A DNA stretch of 64,000 nucleotides from Nansenia antarctica (GCA_963989245.1 OZ022346.1:44716997-44780996); one strand, 5' to 3'; counted from the stretch's first letter, positions 49,673-61,215 are shown. Numbers and translations are program-made. Notes: generated by a model not told the origin, from the sequence alone.

Positions 49673-52600
49673 GAAATCGTATAAAATCTGATTATATGGT
49701 GATGCGCCGTTCTGAATTACCGGGGGTAGATAACGGTATAATTATCGACGGAGAAAGTGGGAGCATTGTGTCGGAATCGACGGCTGCCAAATTTTGGGTT
49801 TCATGGAGCGTGGCGTTCTGGGTTATGAGTCTAATGAGGCTGAAAGGAGCCAAAGTGCTGCTGGGAAATGATTAGGCTTATTGGCCTTCCTGCCACCTGT
49901 TGATTCCTCAATGAGGAGCAGGTTAATGAAATCAGTGTGTGTTTCGACTGAGGTGGCCAATTTGAAGCAAATCGATCACTGTGAATGCCTCCAATAAAGC
50001 GATGACACAGATAATATCCATCATCACGTCTGAAATCGCCACTTGAATTTGGGTGGAAAGGCGATTTTGTCTGTGGTTTCCAGAATCATTGGATTTGAAG
50101 TAGTAAACGTTCGTCCACTAATGATAACACCATAAACTTGATCTACAAGATGAGTTTTTTATGTTCATATCAATTCAGTACTTACTAAGCATCAGATAAC
50201 AATCGGATAATAGCAGTCTTTCTGTTAGGCTAGGCCTAATGCAGGACTTTTATGATGATTGTTTAAGTACCTCTAATAACCAAAACCAAAAATAACTAAA
50301 CCATATCCAGACTGGTGGATTAATGATTAAGTGGGATTAATCATAGGGTTGCAATTTAATTGCCTCTCAGAGATGTTGTGATTTAGCCAGACAGCACTCA
50401 GACAGTTGGCTCTGAAACCCCAGGAGAGTGTCAAGAGGTAATGGGTTTCTAATTGTCATTCTGTGATGAGGACAAAATAGGTCAATGTTTCCGTCCTGGA
50501 GCGCTACAAGGTATTTCATTTTGGTGTAGGGAGAAAACCATTGCATCGGCCCTGACAGAATAGTCTCAAAAACATTTTCCAATTGTGATGAACGCTTAGA
50601 CTGAAAAGGGCAAGGCGACTCTCTTTGAGGAGAAAATGGGTAGTTATGTACTTGTGGAACAGATGTTTGGTCTGGCAGGCCTCTCTACACATGGTCTTAA
50701 TGATCTACAACTGTTCAGACAGGTACTGTAATGCATATTTATATTCTGATGACATGCTGGTATATCAAAGCTATATGCACGGTCCCCTGCACCTTCCAGG
50801 TATCCATAGCCAATTAGTTCTCAGTCTGAAGTGGTTTTAGATTAGATTAACCTATCAGAGCACAGAGCTGTTGCTCTTAAGATGAGTGTTGGATAGTCAA
50901 ATGAGAACCCTTTGTAGTGAATCTTCAAAGTACTACGGCCGCCATTATTAACCTCTGTCAAAAAGATATGTCAAGTCTTTTTGGTTGTACAGTAATTCCT
51001 TGACGTTCCATTTTCAGCCTCTCTGTCCTCATGTTGATGTACAAGCGCACAGTATCATTGTCTTTATGATTAGCATTGGATCGCATTTGTCCATGAGAAC
51101 AATAGTACAGTAACACAGAGAAAATCAGACACCTAGCTCACAACATTTTAAAACGTTCTCCCTTTTCTCTCTGTTCACACAGCTCTGGTGGTGAGATTAT
51201 TGACCAGACGCTTCATCTGGGAGTACGACCCGACACTCGGTAAGACACACTGCGCCTCTACACATTGATCAATTGGCTCCAGGGCACACCTGGGATATGT
51301 TATCATTATATTATCGGTATGTTATGTTATGTTACGGCAGAGTGACTAAAAGCTGCTGCACCGTGTTTTGTTTTCACTCTTGGAATGATTAGCTGATTAG
51401 TCTCAGCTGACCCTAGGGGCCTTGCTGGAATATAAGGTGAGGATAAGGAGGAAATCTGATAAGTATTTTGGTCTAAGACCATTTTGTGATTTGTACACAA
51501 TTAGGAGTACTTTGAATTCAATTCTCTGAGAGACTGGTAGCCAGTGTAGAGATCTCAGGATTGGTGTAATGTGTTCAAACTTCTTAGTTTTTGTTAGGAC
51601 CCTAGCAACGGTGTTTTGGATGAGCTGCAATTTACGAACAGCCCCTTTAGATAGGCCTGTTAGTAGACTATTACAATAATCAAGTCTACTCGAAACAAAT
51701 GCATGGATGAGCTTTTCAAGGTCTTGTTTGGACATGAAACCGCTCATTCTTGTTATGTTTTTCAGATGATTGGAGGCTGAAGTAGTTAGAGTTTATGTGG
51801 CTGTTGACGTTTAGATCGGAGTCTAGAATAACACCAACATTTCTGACCATTTTTTTGTTTGAAGAGAGAGAGAATCAAGTTTTGCACAGACTTTCGATCT
51901 TTTGTCAGGTGCACCGAATACAATGATATATTTTTTGTGATCCAGGCGTTTATTTGTTCAATGTAATTACAGAGATTGTCGATGGGACTGTCGATGGGAC
52001 TATAGTCGTTTGGTGATGTAGGAGGTGATGACATTAATTTGGCTATGTAGATTTGAGTGTCATCCGCATAGTTGTGGTAGGCAATTTTGTTCTTTGGGAC
52101 AATGTGTCCCAATGGAAGCATGTAGAGATTGAATAGAAGAGGTGCAAGGATTGATCCTTGGGGAACACCCAATGTCATTTTAATTTTGTTGGACACAAAG
52201 TTGCCAATGGAGACATAGTAGTTTCTGTCCTGTAAGTAGGATCAAACCAGTTTAGGGCAGTGCCCAAAAGTCCTACCCAAGTTTTTAGTCTATCTATTAG
52301 AATGTCGTGGTCTACAGTGTCAAACGCAGCGCTAAGGTCTAGTAGTACCAAAACGGAGATTTTTCCGGAGTCAGTGTTTACACAAATGTCATTAAGGACC
52401 TTAACAGTGCTATGTAGGGGGCGAAAGCCTGATTGAAAATCATCGAAGAGATCATTTTGGGTAAAAGAATTGCTAAGTTGATCGTGGGCAACTATTTCAA
52501 TTATTTTTCCTGTAGAGGAAAGGGCTGGACTCCAAATCATTAGACCATTTACCATCAGAGTCCTAATCCGCTTTTGATTATGTCAGACAGTTCTCTCCAT

Positions 52601-55600
52601 TCCCACCAATAAATTGTCATGCTTTGTAAGTTTTACTTCAGTAACTTGGCCACAACTAAAACAAAACAGTTGTGGTAAGTTAATGGTTGATGCTGACACC
52701 GATGCAGGTACAAAGGCTTTTGTTGGCCCATGATATTCATACTGCCACTTATCGTGGCTGGTTATCATACAGTATCATGAGACCAACTGAGCTGTATCAA
52801 ATAACCCTCCAACATGGGGCAACACAGCAGATTACCAAGCTCCTCTACATCATACAGATTTCATTTCCTGACGGTGTCTCTCAGGTTAGACCCCCTCTCT
52901 TTATTTCCTCTTGAAAAAAAAAAAAAAAAAAAAACATTTACAAAAATATATTTTACAAAAATACATCCACACACCTTGTCAGTGATTTGAAAAAGGCATG
53001 ACTGCTATGTGAGAATGGGACATGTGGATTAGGAAGAAGCATCATTCATGCTAGAGGCCTGTATTTGCTTTTACAGAGAAATGTGTTTACAGCCATGGCT
53101 AAGGTGTGCCCAGCACAGAGTGAGGAATGTGAGCAATAAGCCAGGGGAATTCACTGCAAGACAGCTTCAAAAGATTTACCATTGAAGGTCTACAGACAGT
53201 AGCCACAAGGGAGATTTACCTTTAAGGATAAGAGAGATCTTTTGCAGTCAAATTGGACTTTTATGTTCAGATCCTGCTATGTGGGCTATCGTGGCATGTT
53301 TTGCTTCAAGCAAGTACAATATTGTGGATGCTCGGTTCATGGTTCAATGGTATTTACAGTAGTGTAATGGCTACATCCAGCATGACAATGCCCCATGTCA
53401 CAAAGCCGAAATAGTCTCAAACTGGTTTCATGAATATGACAATGAGTTCAGTGTTCTTCAGTGGCCTTCCCAGTTACCGGATCTGAATCCAATAGAACAC
53501 CTTTGAGATATAGTAATAATAATAATAGTAATAATAACAATAATAATAATAATAATAACTTGGTTTTATATAGCGCCTTTCTCAAACCCAAGGACGCTTT
53601 ACAGATTTTACAGACAGAAAGTCAGACAGATAGAACAGAAAGAAACAAAGAAAACAAAAAGACAGCTATAGTGACAAAATTAGACTAGGCCTTTGTGAAC
53701 AGATACGTTTTGAGGGCTGATTTGTAGGTGTCCAGGGTAGGGGCATTGCGGATCACTGTGGGGAGAGAGTCCCAAAGTAAAACAGGAGATTGACAGCTTG
53801 AAAGTGCACCTGAAAGATCTGCATGGACCAGAATCTCAAAGGAATGTTTCCAACATCTTGTGGAATCAATGCCACAAAGAGTTGAGACTGTCTTGAGAGC
53901 AAAGGGAGGCCCTACCAAGTATTAGTATAGTGTTCCTAATAAAGTGTTCACCAAGTGTATTTTCACATACCGTACTGTATGTTGTGGAATTATTAGCTGG
54001 ATTAAGAATCGGAGCCAGACTAGTTCTAGGACATGTGGACATTTCCATCTTTGTCCATTCGTCCAGGATTCGGTCCAAACCAATAAACCAAAACAGTTCA
54101 AACAAATTCACATAGACAGTTTCCCATGTGTGTCTTCAAGTGATTGTCTTTTCACAGGGTAAAGTGCTTTTTATTAGAACAGAGAGCAGGGGAATCATCT
54201 ATCGTCTCCCCACCACAGCTTTTCCTCCTGAAAGCCCTGAGAGACCTCACAGCCTTGACAGAGCTGTGAACGCTGAGGGGGATATTGAGTTACAGTACCA
54301 GACAGATTGATTTCGAGAGCTGCAGAGGAGAGTCTGGAAGCAATTTAATAATGTTTTTGTGAACAGTGCACAGTGCATACATCCACCCGCGGTTTGTTCC
54401 TGTCCACAAAGGTAACAGGCTTTTAATAGGTAATTTTTTTATCAGGAAAAGCAGATGAAATGTCCTCTAAGATCAAGGCTCTTTGAATAAATCAATCTCT
54501 GTCCTCAGTCTCGAAAAATGCCTTAATGAAATGAGAAGCAATGCGTTTAGATTGACATTAAGGAATCACTATGCATATGTGCACCCAGCTGATAATATCC
54601 TTGACATTAATTAAGCTATGTGACAGCAATACAGAATTTCAGAAGCTAAACCACAGCTTTCCCTTGAGTTCTAATATTAATTGGTTTGGATTGCAGTATT
54701 TCAAATTGGTCAGCCTTGCATAACTAAACAGTTTTTATTTCCATTAAATTACATAATAAACAAGTTACATAATTCAACTGTGAGGTGATAATTGCTGTTT
54801 ACACCCTGTGCTCAGCAGTAATGTATGATTGCTGGCCTGGATGATAGCGCTGTACATAATTAAGGTAGGAGCTTTGTTGCCATGACACCGCAACGCCTCA
54901 CTACAGTGTAGTCTGGTCAGGAACCTTTCTCCAATCTTTGCAGGTTTTGCAAATATATATTTTGTATGTATTGTCACCTTCTTAAACTCACATTTGAGGA
55001 AAATTATGTTTTTGCCTAAATATCATATATTCGATATTGGTTTCAGTTTATTCAGTTTTTCTCAAAACTTGAAAATATGGTAAGCCATTATTTTAAGGTG
55101 ACAATATTATATATATATATATATTTTTTTTTTGCACATTAGTACTTTTTTATTGTATTTTCTTTTTTTATTAGTCTCTAATTTATAATTTATACATCTG
55201 TATACACCATACTGTACATCGCTACCTTAACTGTACATAGGTTACTGTTATCCATCTCTTGTATATACCTACTACCTACTGTACTTACCATACTGTAATT
55301 ATCACCTCATAACTGTACATAATATATATAATTGTCCTTTGTACTTATCTTACTGTACTTATCACTTCATAACTGCACATATCCTATCTTGTGTACAATA
55401 TCATGTTTTGTTCTATATCACTATTTGCACATTTGGTTAGATGCTAAACTGCATTTCGTTGTCTGGTACTCTTCAATGACAGTAAAGTTGAATCTAATCT
55501 AATCTGCAGCTTTATGGTTAACCATTTGGCCTTTGACCCCCAGCATTGTTGAACGGTCAACCTCGATCTCCCAATCCCCTGCCAGACTAGAATCACAAGT

Positions 55601-58600
55601 CGTAGCATCACAAGTTGGGCTATGGCTCAGGTCGCAAGGTCGGCGGTTCGATCCCTGGCTGGCCACGTGTCGAGGTGTCCTCGGGCAAGACACTGAACCC
55701 CAAGTGGCTCCCAATGAGCGGGCCAACGCCTTGCATGGCAGCTTGTCGCCATTGGTTTGTGAATGTGTCTGTGAATGGGTGAATGAGAGGCCATTGTAAA
55801 GCGCTTTGGAATAAGGCGCTATATAAGTGCAGTCCATTTACCATTTACCATGTAGCCTTGTGTAGTATTGTCCTCTCTACCTAGGCAAAGGCAATAAGGA
55901 TGTGGATGGGCAGTAGGACACTAATGCAAAAGGTTACTTTAATGCTAATTTATGTCTCTGATGTAATCTCATTTGGCTCATGGAATTAAACCTCAGCAAA
56001 TCATTCTTGAAATAAGAGGGATAGAAGAATCGTGTCCCATTGATGACTGTCACATTGCCCAATAGCAACATTGCATGACGTAGTATGAAAACAGCACAGA
56101 CGCCAGTATGAAAGCAGCTGCTTGGTCGGATAGCATGATTGATTTGGAATAAAGTGGTTTAAAGTGTGCGGAACAACAAAAACATTACAGGCATAGCTAA
56201 TGACTTAAAAACAGCAGCCAATGAGAGCTGGTATTGATAAAGATTTAGACTTTCTCTTTCTGCGCTCTACAAAAACAGGAAGGAGCAGTTTGAGGCCCCG
56301 GGTGTTAAGAAATGAAATATTGGCTGCCAGGAAAATGACTTGGTTTTGGCCCTCCCTGAGATCCTTAGATAGGAAGGTCGGAATGGCTGTTAAATCATCC
56401 CTACCCCCACTGTCCTTGCTGTCGATACCCAAACACACAGGTGTGGGGTGGAGTGTGTAAGTGTTGAGTGATGACAGCTGAAATAGGATGTCCCGTGAGG
56501 CTCCGTGAGAGACCCTGGTTCTGCCCCTCAGAGAGGTGCGTACCTACCCTCCAGCTAGAGGGCAATAAATATGCACCCTGGCAGTCGCTCATGACATGCC
56601 CGTGACATCATCTCGTGCGCGGCGGAATGTCCCAGAGCGCACCTAAGCCAAGCCAGGGATGACACGCACAGCTAGCGCCTCAGAGTGTTCTGGCTTTGCC
56701 GACGGTTTAACTCAAAACAGTTGCTTTGTTAGCTACCCACTGAGCTGGACGGACCGTTGCAGAACATACACTGTATGAGTCACAGGCTAAAAACCGAGCA
56801 CAATAGCATGTTTACAAATTCAGCAGGCCTCTTTGAAAATTAATGCCTTGCTCTCCAGTCGTGGCAGCCCCAGTGAAATCTCTCTTTACACGGGGCAAAG
56901 CTTTTTGTGAGGTGTTTACACAGATGGGCTTTTTACAAGGGGCAATTGAGGTAAATGACTCCTCTCCAAGGTAAAACAAAAAGGGTCATGGCTACATTTC
57001 ACCCGTCCTTTCCGCCAGGTGGAAGACACCCTCTCGTACTATTACCTAAACTGCCTGGAGGCGAAGCAGAGGTCATTTCAACTTAAAGGTTAAAGGTTAA
57101 ACAACCAGGTGGAACACTGCATAGACACATGCACTGCATAGACACTAGAGGCCCCGGGCCGTCATCACTACCAAAGTGACAGAGGGCGGAAAGCTCCCAG
57201 TTTGGGATCAACTTGGTCGTTAGGGAAACACTGAGGGCACTAACAGTTTTTTTTTTCTTCATAAACCCGCCAGACGCGCGCACACACACACACACACGTG
57301 CACACACACGCACACACACACGTGCACACGCACGCGCACGCGCACACACAGAAGAGCAAAATTGTTTCATCCATTAATCCAGTGGAGTCGTTATCAACAT
57401 CACTGGCCTTTATGCACAGACACACATACTGTAGCTGATATACACACAGGAGGAGATAATCATAGGACGCTCATTAAAAATAATGTCTAAATACACAGAG
57501 AGAAAAACTAGATCTTGGCATACGGGTGTCCCTTCTTCAGAGACTGGGTGCGCACTGGCTTCTATTCAGATGTAATCGCACATTGATCATGCAAATAACT
57601 GTTATTGTCTTTCTGTCTATGTGTGTGAGCCGGTACGGTTGAAATGGGGAAGCCATTCATAACTGTAAGGGTAGTTTTGAATCACCAGGATGAGGGTAAT
57701 GCTATGGTAGGGCTAGCGCAGATGGACCATTTGAGCTTTTGGGAGCAAGTATCAACCGTAACTCAGGACATGACTTGGAGTACAGTATGTATATTACGTA
57801 TGGCTATCAAAAAAAGGTGTGGTAGTCATATTTTTTCGGGCCTATTAGGTTAAAAACAGACTTTTAGGAAAAGTCAGGGAAGGAAGGGGACGTGTTTCAC
57901 AATCGCAGAGATGCTGTATTATAGTGTTGCGTCACGCCCATGGACCCCCACAGTTGGTAAGACTAGTGTTAATTACCCTTTTCCATTGTCGGTTATTCAT
58001 TTCAGAATCAACGTATCGTCATCAAGCAAATATCGATGATGAGGTTGTGGGCATGGACATCCTGGACACTGCAGGACAGGTAAGGCTCAGGTCTTGAGAC
58101 AACCGAGACATCCTGAGACAACCGCTTGGACACCAAAATGTATGAACAAAATTAACTTACATATTGACAGGGGCTATTACCAGACAGTAGCAGTCCAGGC
58201 TACATTTAATGCCTCTACCTAGCGTTGCTCTGAGCTATGCTAATCAGACTTCCAGTAAAACACATTTTACCCTAATCGCCATCTGGGAGAGACCTTGTGT
58301 AGAGGCGCCACCAGCACAAGATGAACGTGCTCCTGGTACTCTGCGTAGGTGTTCTGCAGGCTGATTTCCCCTGTGACACCTCCACCTCCAGCCAAGTCAT
58401 CCTTCTCTCATTACATTGTATTCTATTCTGAGTATACGCTTGGTGGTGTACGCTTGGTGGTGAGGGCTCGAGTGTTTACAGACATGTCTGCCAGAGGGCC
58501 AGTGTAGACCTGAGGGTTCTTGGTCTACCTTAAAGCCATTAACACTAGGCGGCTCTACTAGTAGGTAAAATAGGCATGGCTGTTAAGGACTTTGAATACA

Positions 58601-59613
58601 AATCAAGCCTGATTGGAGGAACACAGTTGATTAAGGACATCTTATTTCCTGGATGTAGCAGAGGCATATGTATAGGTCATACATTTCCAAGTTAAAAAGG
58701 TCAGGTACACATAATATACTCTAGATATCAAAGTCCCTCTGTCTATCTGCAGTTTGACTCTGTATTCTTTTGCCAACAACAGTGAAATCTGAATCTCTTG
58801 GACTCCTCAGAGTAAAGTGTTTGCCACATGATCAGTAAGCTTGGTTGCAAGACTGGCTGTTCCAACGTGATCATATCAGGAGCAGCTGCTCGAATTTGCA
58901 CATAGTTCATAAGGGCAGTGGTTTAAATCTGTGGCTTCAACAAGTGTTAGGTTGGGAGCGGAAAATCAAAGCTTCTGGATCCAACATACACACCGAGTGC
59001 AGTCAATCATTAACGTCTGCCTAACCCAATTAAAGAGATAAACTGAAAGAGCTCTCAATGCGGTGCAGAACAGTCCTTATTCTACTTGTGTAAACAACCT
59101 AGAATACAATGTTATTACTAGTTTATTACAGCATTACTACACGTGAAGGGTCAAGTGTGAACTTTGGCAGCTAACGGCACCCTTCCTGTCTCTTCACCTC
59201 AGGAGGACACGCAGCAGAAGGAGAGCCACATGCGCTGGGGCGAAGGCTTCGTCCTCGTCTACGACATCACCGACCGCGGCAGCTTCGAGGAGGTGGGGCC
59301 GTTGAGGGGCCTCTTGGAGGAGGTGAAGAAGCCGAAGAACGTTCCGCTGGTTCTGGTGGGCAACAAGGCCGACCTGGAGCACGCCAGGCAGGTGGGCACG
59401 GAGGAGGGCGAGCGGCTGGCCGCCGAGATGGCCTGCGCCTTCTACGAGTGCTCGGCGTGCGCCGACGAGGGCGGTGCCGTGGCCGAGGCGTTCCACGAGC
59501 TGTGCCGCGAGGTGAGACGCCGCAGGGCGGTGCAGGGGAAGGCCAGGCGCCGCAGCTCCACCACCCACGTCAAGCAGGCCATCAACAAGATGCTGACCAA
59601 GATCAGCAGCTAG
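32814..59613 (+). CDS. rerg: RERG, Ras-related and estrogen-regulated growth inhibitor GTPase
   Basis: Seen: coding exons 32814-32874, 51183-51239, 58006-58079 and 59203-59613 join in phase (603 nt, 200 aa, TAG 59611-59613). Motifs: P-loop GRAGVGKS (13-20), switch I YDPTLESTY (35-43) with T38, DTAGQ (60-64) with the catalytic-type Gln, NKAD (118-121), and SA (148-149). Basic RREVRRRR-like and RRRSSTT segments lead to the end KQAINKMLTKISS. There is no C-terminal CAAX cysteine. Known: human RERG is 199 aa, not prenylated, cytosolic, estrogen-induced and growth inhibitory; the match is close along its whole length. Introns are about 18.3, 6.8 and 1.1 kb. Whether this is the teleost a or b paralogue cannot be told. 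The ATG (GTCATGG) lies 94 nt into its exon. Confidence 0.95.
34140..34600. repeat. Unclassified repeat-like segment with ATGGCGGC motifs
   Basis: Contains CGCCATGGCGGCCAAATCAA followed by TATGGCCGCC, a GC-rich hairpin, and later CCAAGATGGCGGCTTCC. The phrase-like style suggests an old dispersed element, but only one copy is in the window. Confidence 0.3.
35641..35749. repeat. (CA)n / (CTCTCA)n microsatellite
   Basis: CA repeats with an internal CACTCTCACTCTCA block; responsible for a His/Thr-repeat open frame that is not a gene. Confidence 0.9.
36968..37130. repeat. (CA)n with GCAC and CACAGGCA interruptions
   Basis: Alternating CA/GC tract with CACGCACCACGCGCATGCAC duplicated about 50 bp apart and four CACAGGCA units. 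Confidence 0.85.
38703..38935. mobile_element. Palindromic MITE family A, copy 3
   Basis: Near-complete element in the inverse orientation to copy 1, from GTGAGCTTAGAATGATAAGG to ATAATTCTAACGTCAC. With one extra C/G at each end, ACAT flanks both sides, a possible 4-bp target duplication. Confidence 0.85.
40210..40553. repeat. Purine-rich 31-bp minisatellite
   Basis: About eleven units built from GGTGAGGAGGAGTGAGAAG and AGGGGGAGAGGA, some with internal deletions. The + strand is almost all purine plus one T per unit. Minus-strand open frames (SPSSHSSSPPLPLFSLLLTS) are an artefact of the repeat. Confidence 0.95.
40657..40697. repeat. (TG)n microsatellite
   Basis: About 20 TG units shortly after the purine minisatellite. 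Confidence 0.95.
43929..45154 (-). mobile_element. Tc1/mariner element with intact ends
   Basis: It is bounded by TA and inverted repeats CAGTGGGGTGCAAAAATGTG and (complement of the right end) CAGTGGGGTGAAACAATTTG, with similarity continuing inward for about 100 bp. The flanks belong to a retroelement tail whose uninterrupted copy is at 55440-55503. The transposase inside is incomplete. Confidence 0.88.
44258..44788 (-). pseudogene. Tc1 transposase, N-terminal part only
   Basis: The frame starts MGSSKQLS and contains the paired-like helix-turn-helix region (LPISTVRNIIRKLQ, GRPRK, TTIQRTL) and VLWPDKTKM with the first catalytic Asp, then FGHNQRRYV. It stops at about 177 residues against about 340 in intact Tc1 transposases, so the second Asp and third acidic residue are missing. 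A relic of the C-terminal end can be read at about 44110-44240, indicating internal deletion. Confidence 0.85.
45697..45932. mobile_element. Palindromic MITE family A, copy 4
   Basis: Same orientation as copy 1: GTGACGTTAGAATTATAAGG to CATTCTAAGCTCAC, with a small internal deletion (the GGTGTTTAT segment near the middle). Confidence 0.85.
49639..49668. repeat. (GA)n microsatellite
   Basis: About 14 GA units. Confidence 0.95.
51400..52560 (-). mobile_element. L2-clade LINE reverse transcriptase relic
   Basis: In three overlapping or shifted minus-strand frames: LDLSAAFDTVDHDILIDRL (motif A), LGVPQGSILAPLLFNLYMLP, YADDTQIY (catalytic YADD), then RLDYCNSLLTGLSKGAVRKL and LHWLPVSQRIEFKVLLIVYK. 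This order is typical of fish L2 (CR1-like) ORF2. Frames are shifted near 52190 and interrupted at about 51750-51785, and the endonuclease is missing, so it is 5'-truncated and dead. Confidence 0.88.
53370..53925 (+). pseudogene. Tc1-like transposase C-terminal relic, interrupted
   Basis: 53380-53507 reads HDNAPCHKAEIVSNWF and WPSQLPDLNPIEHL, the second and third catalytic blocks of Tc1 transposases; the conserved Trp after HL is a TGA stop. After a LINE insertion the reading resumes at about 53813 (ERSAWTRISKECFQHLV) to GGPTKY and a stop. It differs from the Tc1 element at 43929 and is non-functional. Confidence 0.8.
53508..53815 (-). mobile_element. 5'-truncated LINE inserted in the Tc1 relic
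   Basis: On the minus strand ALSSCQSPVLLWDSLPTVIR and LDTYKSALKTYLFTKA match the end of L2-like ORF2. It is followed by AAAGGCGCTATATAAAACC and a (TTA)n tail (53514-53557 on the + strand), the usual L2-type 3' end. Confidence 0.75.
54480..54720. promoter_or_regulatory. Possible conserved non-coding element in rerg intron
   Basis: Repeat-free AT-rich sequence with octamer-like ATGCATAT, several ATTAA homeodomain-type cores (GACATTAATTAAGC, TAATATTAATTGG) and AGCTGATAA. Composition is like developmental enhancers; conservation cannot be seen from one sequence. Confidence 0.25.
55195..55503 (+). repeat. Retroelement 3' tail ending in AATCTAATCTAATCT
   Basis: GATGCTAAACTGCATTTCGT, then AATGACAGTAAAGTTGAATC and repeated TAATC. 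The copy at about 43780-43928 plus 45155-45200 is the same family, split there by Tc1. Confidence 0.7.
55609..55855 (+). mobile_element. tRNA-derived SINE
   Basis: A TGGCTCAGG A-box-like region and a GGTTCGATCCC B box, a central TCCTCGGGCAAGACACTGAA motif common to fish SINEs, and a tail AAAGCGCTTTGGAATAAGGC then CTATATAAGTGCAGTCCATT, resembling LINE 3' ends. Confidence 0.75.
57270..57350. repeat. (CA)n/(CG) microsatellite
   Basis: CACACG and CGCGCA alternations; alternating purine-pyrimidine. Confidence 0.9.
58080..59202. other. rerg: rerg last intron
   Basis: 1.1 kb between a GTAAGG donor and a TTCACCTCAG acceptor. Nothing else recognised except a short direct repeat ACGCTTGGTGGTG at about 58436-58462. 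Confidence 0.7.
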
Positions 59614-60364
59614 GGGGCGCTCTGTTTTTTTTAAGTGTCATACTTAAGGCTAGATTTATGATGAACGAAAGAGAGCCATGGAGGAGGAAAACAAGTGTTT
59701 TAATCAAAGGAGAGGGTTTGCCAGAAGTTTTTGGCTGCCCCAAGTGGACCACTTTCAACTGATTTCTAGGGGTAAAGTCGTCGACGACTTGCTCTCTAGC
59801 CATGCTTCATCGTTACTGTCACAAGCACAAAAGGGGAACATCCGTATCACATGGGAGAGAATTTTGTCCCTGAGGGGAGATGAAGGCATTCTGTAAGCCA
59901 ACTGGGATATTATTTATACTGCAAGTGAGGTTGTTTTTAATCTATTACACAACTGTTGTGTCTTTCCTAAGCAGTTAAAAAAATATGTGAATATTCCGTT
60001 TTTTGGGTATCTATAGCTTCACCAACAAATAAAAATGCAAAAGTAAAAAACAAAACAATAGGTTGCATATATTGTGCAAACAGAATACATTAAAGCATGC
60101 CAAGAACCCAACCTTTGTTTATCAGCAATGACGGACAAATGATTTGTCGTTTCCTCTCTGTCGTTTGTTTGTCAGAGAATGTTTTGATATGCTCTAGGCC
60201 CATGGATGTGTATTTGTTCTTCGAGCGGTACTGATGGATTCATTTAAACATCAACAGGGTTATCGTCACCTAAATCACTAGGCTGTCCGCTGAGCTCCCT
60301 TGGCCCTCGCTTCTTGTTGACCTTTGAGAAATCCTTTGAGCTGTGACGTGGGGTCTTAAATAAA
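59614..60364 (+). other. rerg: rerg 3' UTR (probable)
   Basis: Repeat-poor sequence after the stop. AATAAA signals occur at 60028-60033 and 60359-60364. Either would give a 3' UTR of about 0.4 or 0.75 kb. Confidence 0.5.
60028..60033 (+). terminator. rerg: Candidate rerg polyadenylation signal
   Basis: AATAAA in ACAAATAAAAATG; a second candidate is at 60359-60364. Confidence 0.45.
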
Positions 60365-60815
60365 CCCTTATCTCTTATCTATCCCAAAGTTCATCATGTT
60401 ATGTTGACATTAAATGCTGTCCCACGGAACTCCCCCCTCCCCCCCCGCCCCGCAACCACCCCATACTGAAAACACGACTCCTTTTGTCCAGGAGGTTGAT
60501 AGACATTTCCATCTAAGGCACCAAGTACCAAGATAGTGCTCTGACGGGCCCCCGATAATGTTTAGGTTGTGAATCAATGCTTCATGTTACTGTTGAAGGA
60601 TACTAGCTACCCTCCGTCATTCTGTTTCACATTCCAGAGACGTTCTTTATAGACATTAATGTACCTTTAATTGTAAAGTATATTGTATGATAAATATTGC
60701 CTTAATTGCTGGTCTCGAAGGTGTGTACATAACCCTGAGGCATCTTAATGATGGACATACTGTACCTGTACTTTAACCAGATGTTATGTTTCCTGTCTCT
60801 GACTATCCCGAGCGT

Positions 60816-61215
60816 GGGGATCAAATGACTCTGCTGTGCTATTGTAATTAAAAAAATAAGATATATCCTGAGTTGGGAAACGACTGATTCCTCTTTTATT
60901 GATGCTCTCGTTAACAAACATATATCATCATTTGGTATTTAGCTAGTCCAACAAATACGCAGTTATTCATATTCTGGGGGTGATGAATATTGGATGAGGG
61001 GTTAGAGTCAGAGATGGGGATCAAATGACTCTGCTGTGCTATTGTAATTAAAAAAATAAGATATATCCTGAGTTGGGAAACGACTGATTCCTCTTTTATT
61101 GATGCTCTCGTTAACAAACATATATCATCATTTGGTATTTAGCTAGTCCAACAAATACGCAGTTATTCATATTCTGGGGGTGATGAATATTGGATGAGGG
61201 GTTAGAGTCAGAGAT
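60816..61215. repeat. Perfect 200-bp tandem duplication
   Basis: 60816-61015 and 61016-61215 are identical by base-by-base reading, period exactly 200. Each starts GGGGATCAAATGACTCTG and ends GTTAGAGTCAGAGAT. Confidence 0.95.

Larger units (their letters stand above)
32875..51182. other. rerg: rerg intron between coding exons 1 and 2
   Basis: 18.3 kb without a recognisable host exon. Contents: (TG)n and CTGT repeats 32893-33065, L2-type tail about 33600-33700, a dispersed repeat 34140-34600, microsatellites 35641-35749 and 36968-37130, MITE copies, a purine minisatellite, a Tc1 element, and (GA)n at 49639-49668. Stretches 37200-38690, 41050-43880 and 46850-49600 show nothing I can assign. 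Confidence 0.7.
51240..58005. other. rerg: rerg intron between coding exons 2 and 3
   Basis: 6.8 kb with an antisense LINE, a Tc1 relic carrying a LINE insertion, a retroelement tail, a SINE, and (CA/CG)n at 57270-57350. 55860-57240 shows nothing assignable. Confidence 0.7.

Noticed and set aside
55620..55665. tRNA gene
   Set aside because: A and B box-like motifs are present but no complete cloverleaf; the context and tail identify a SINE.
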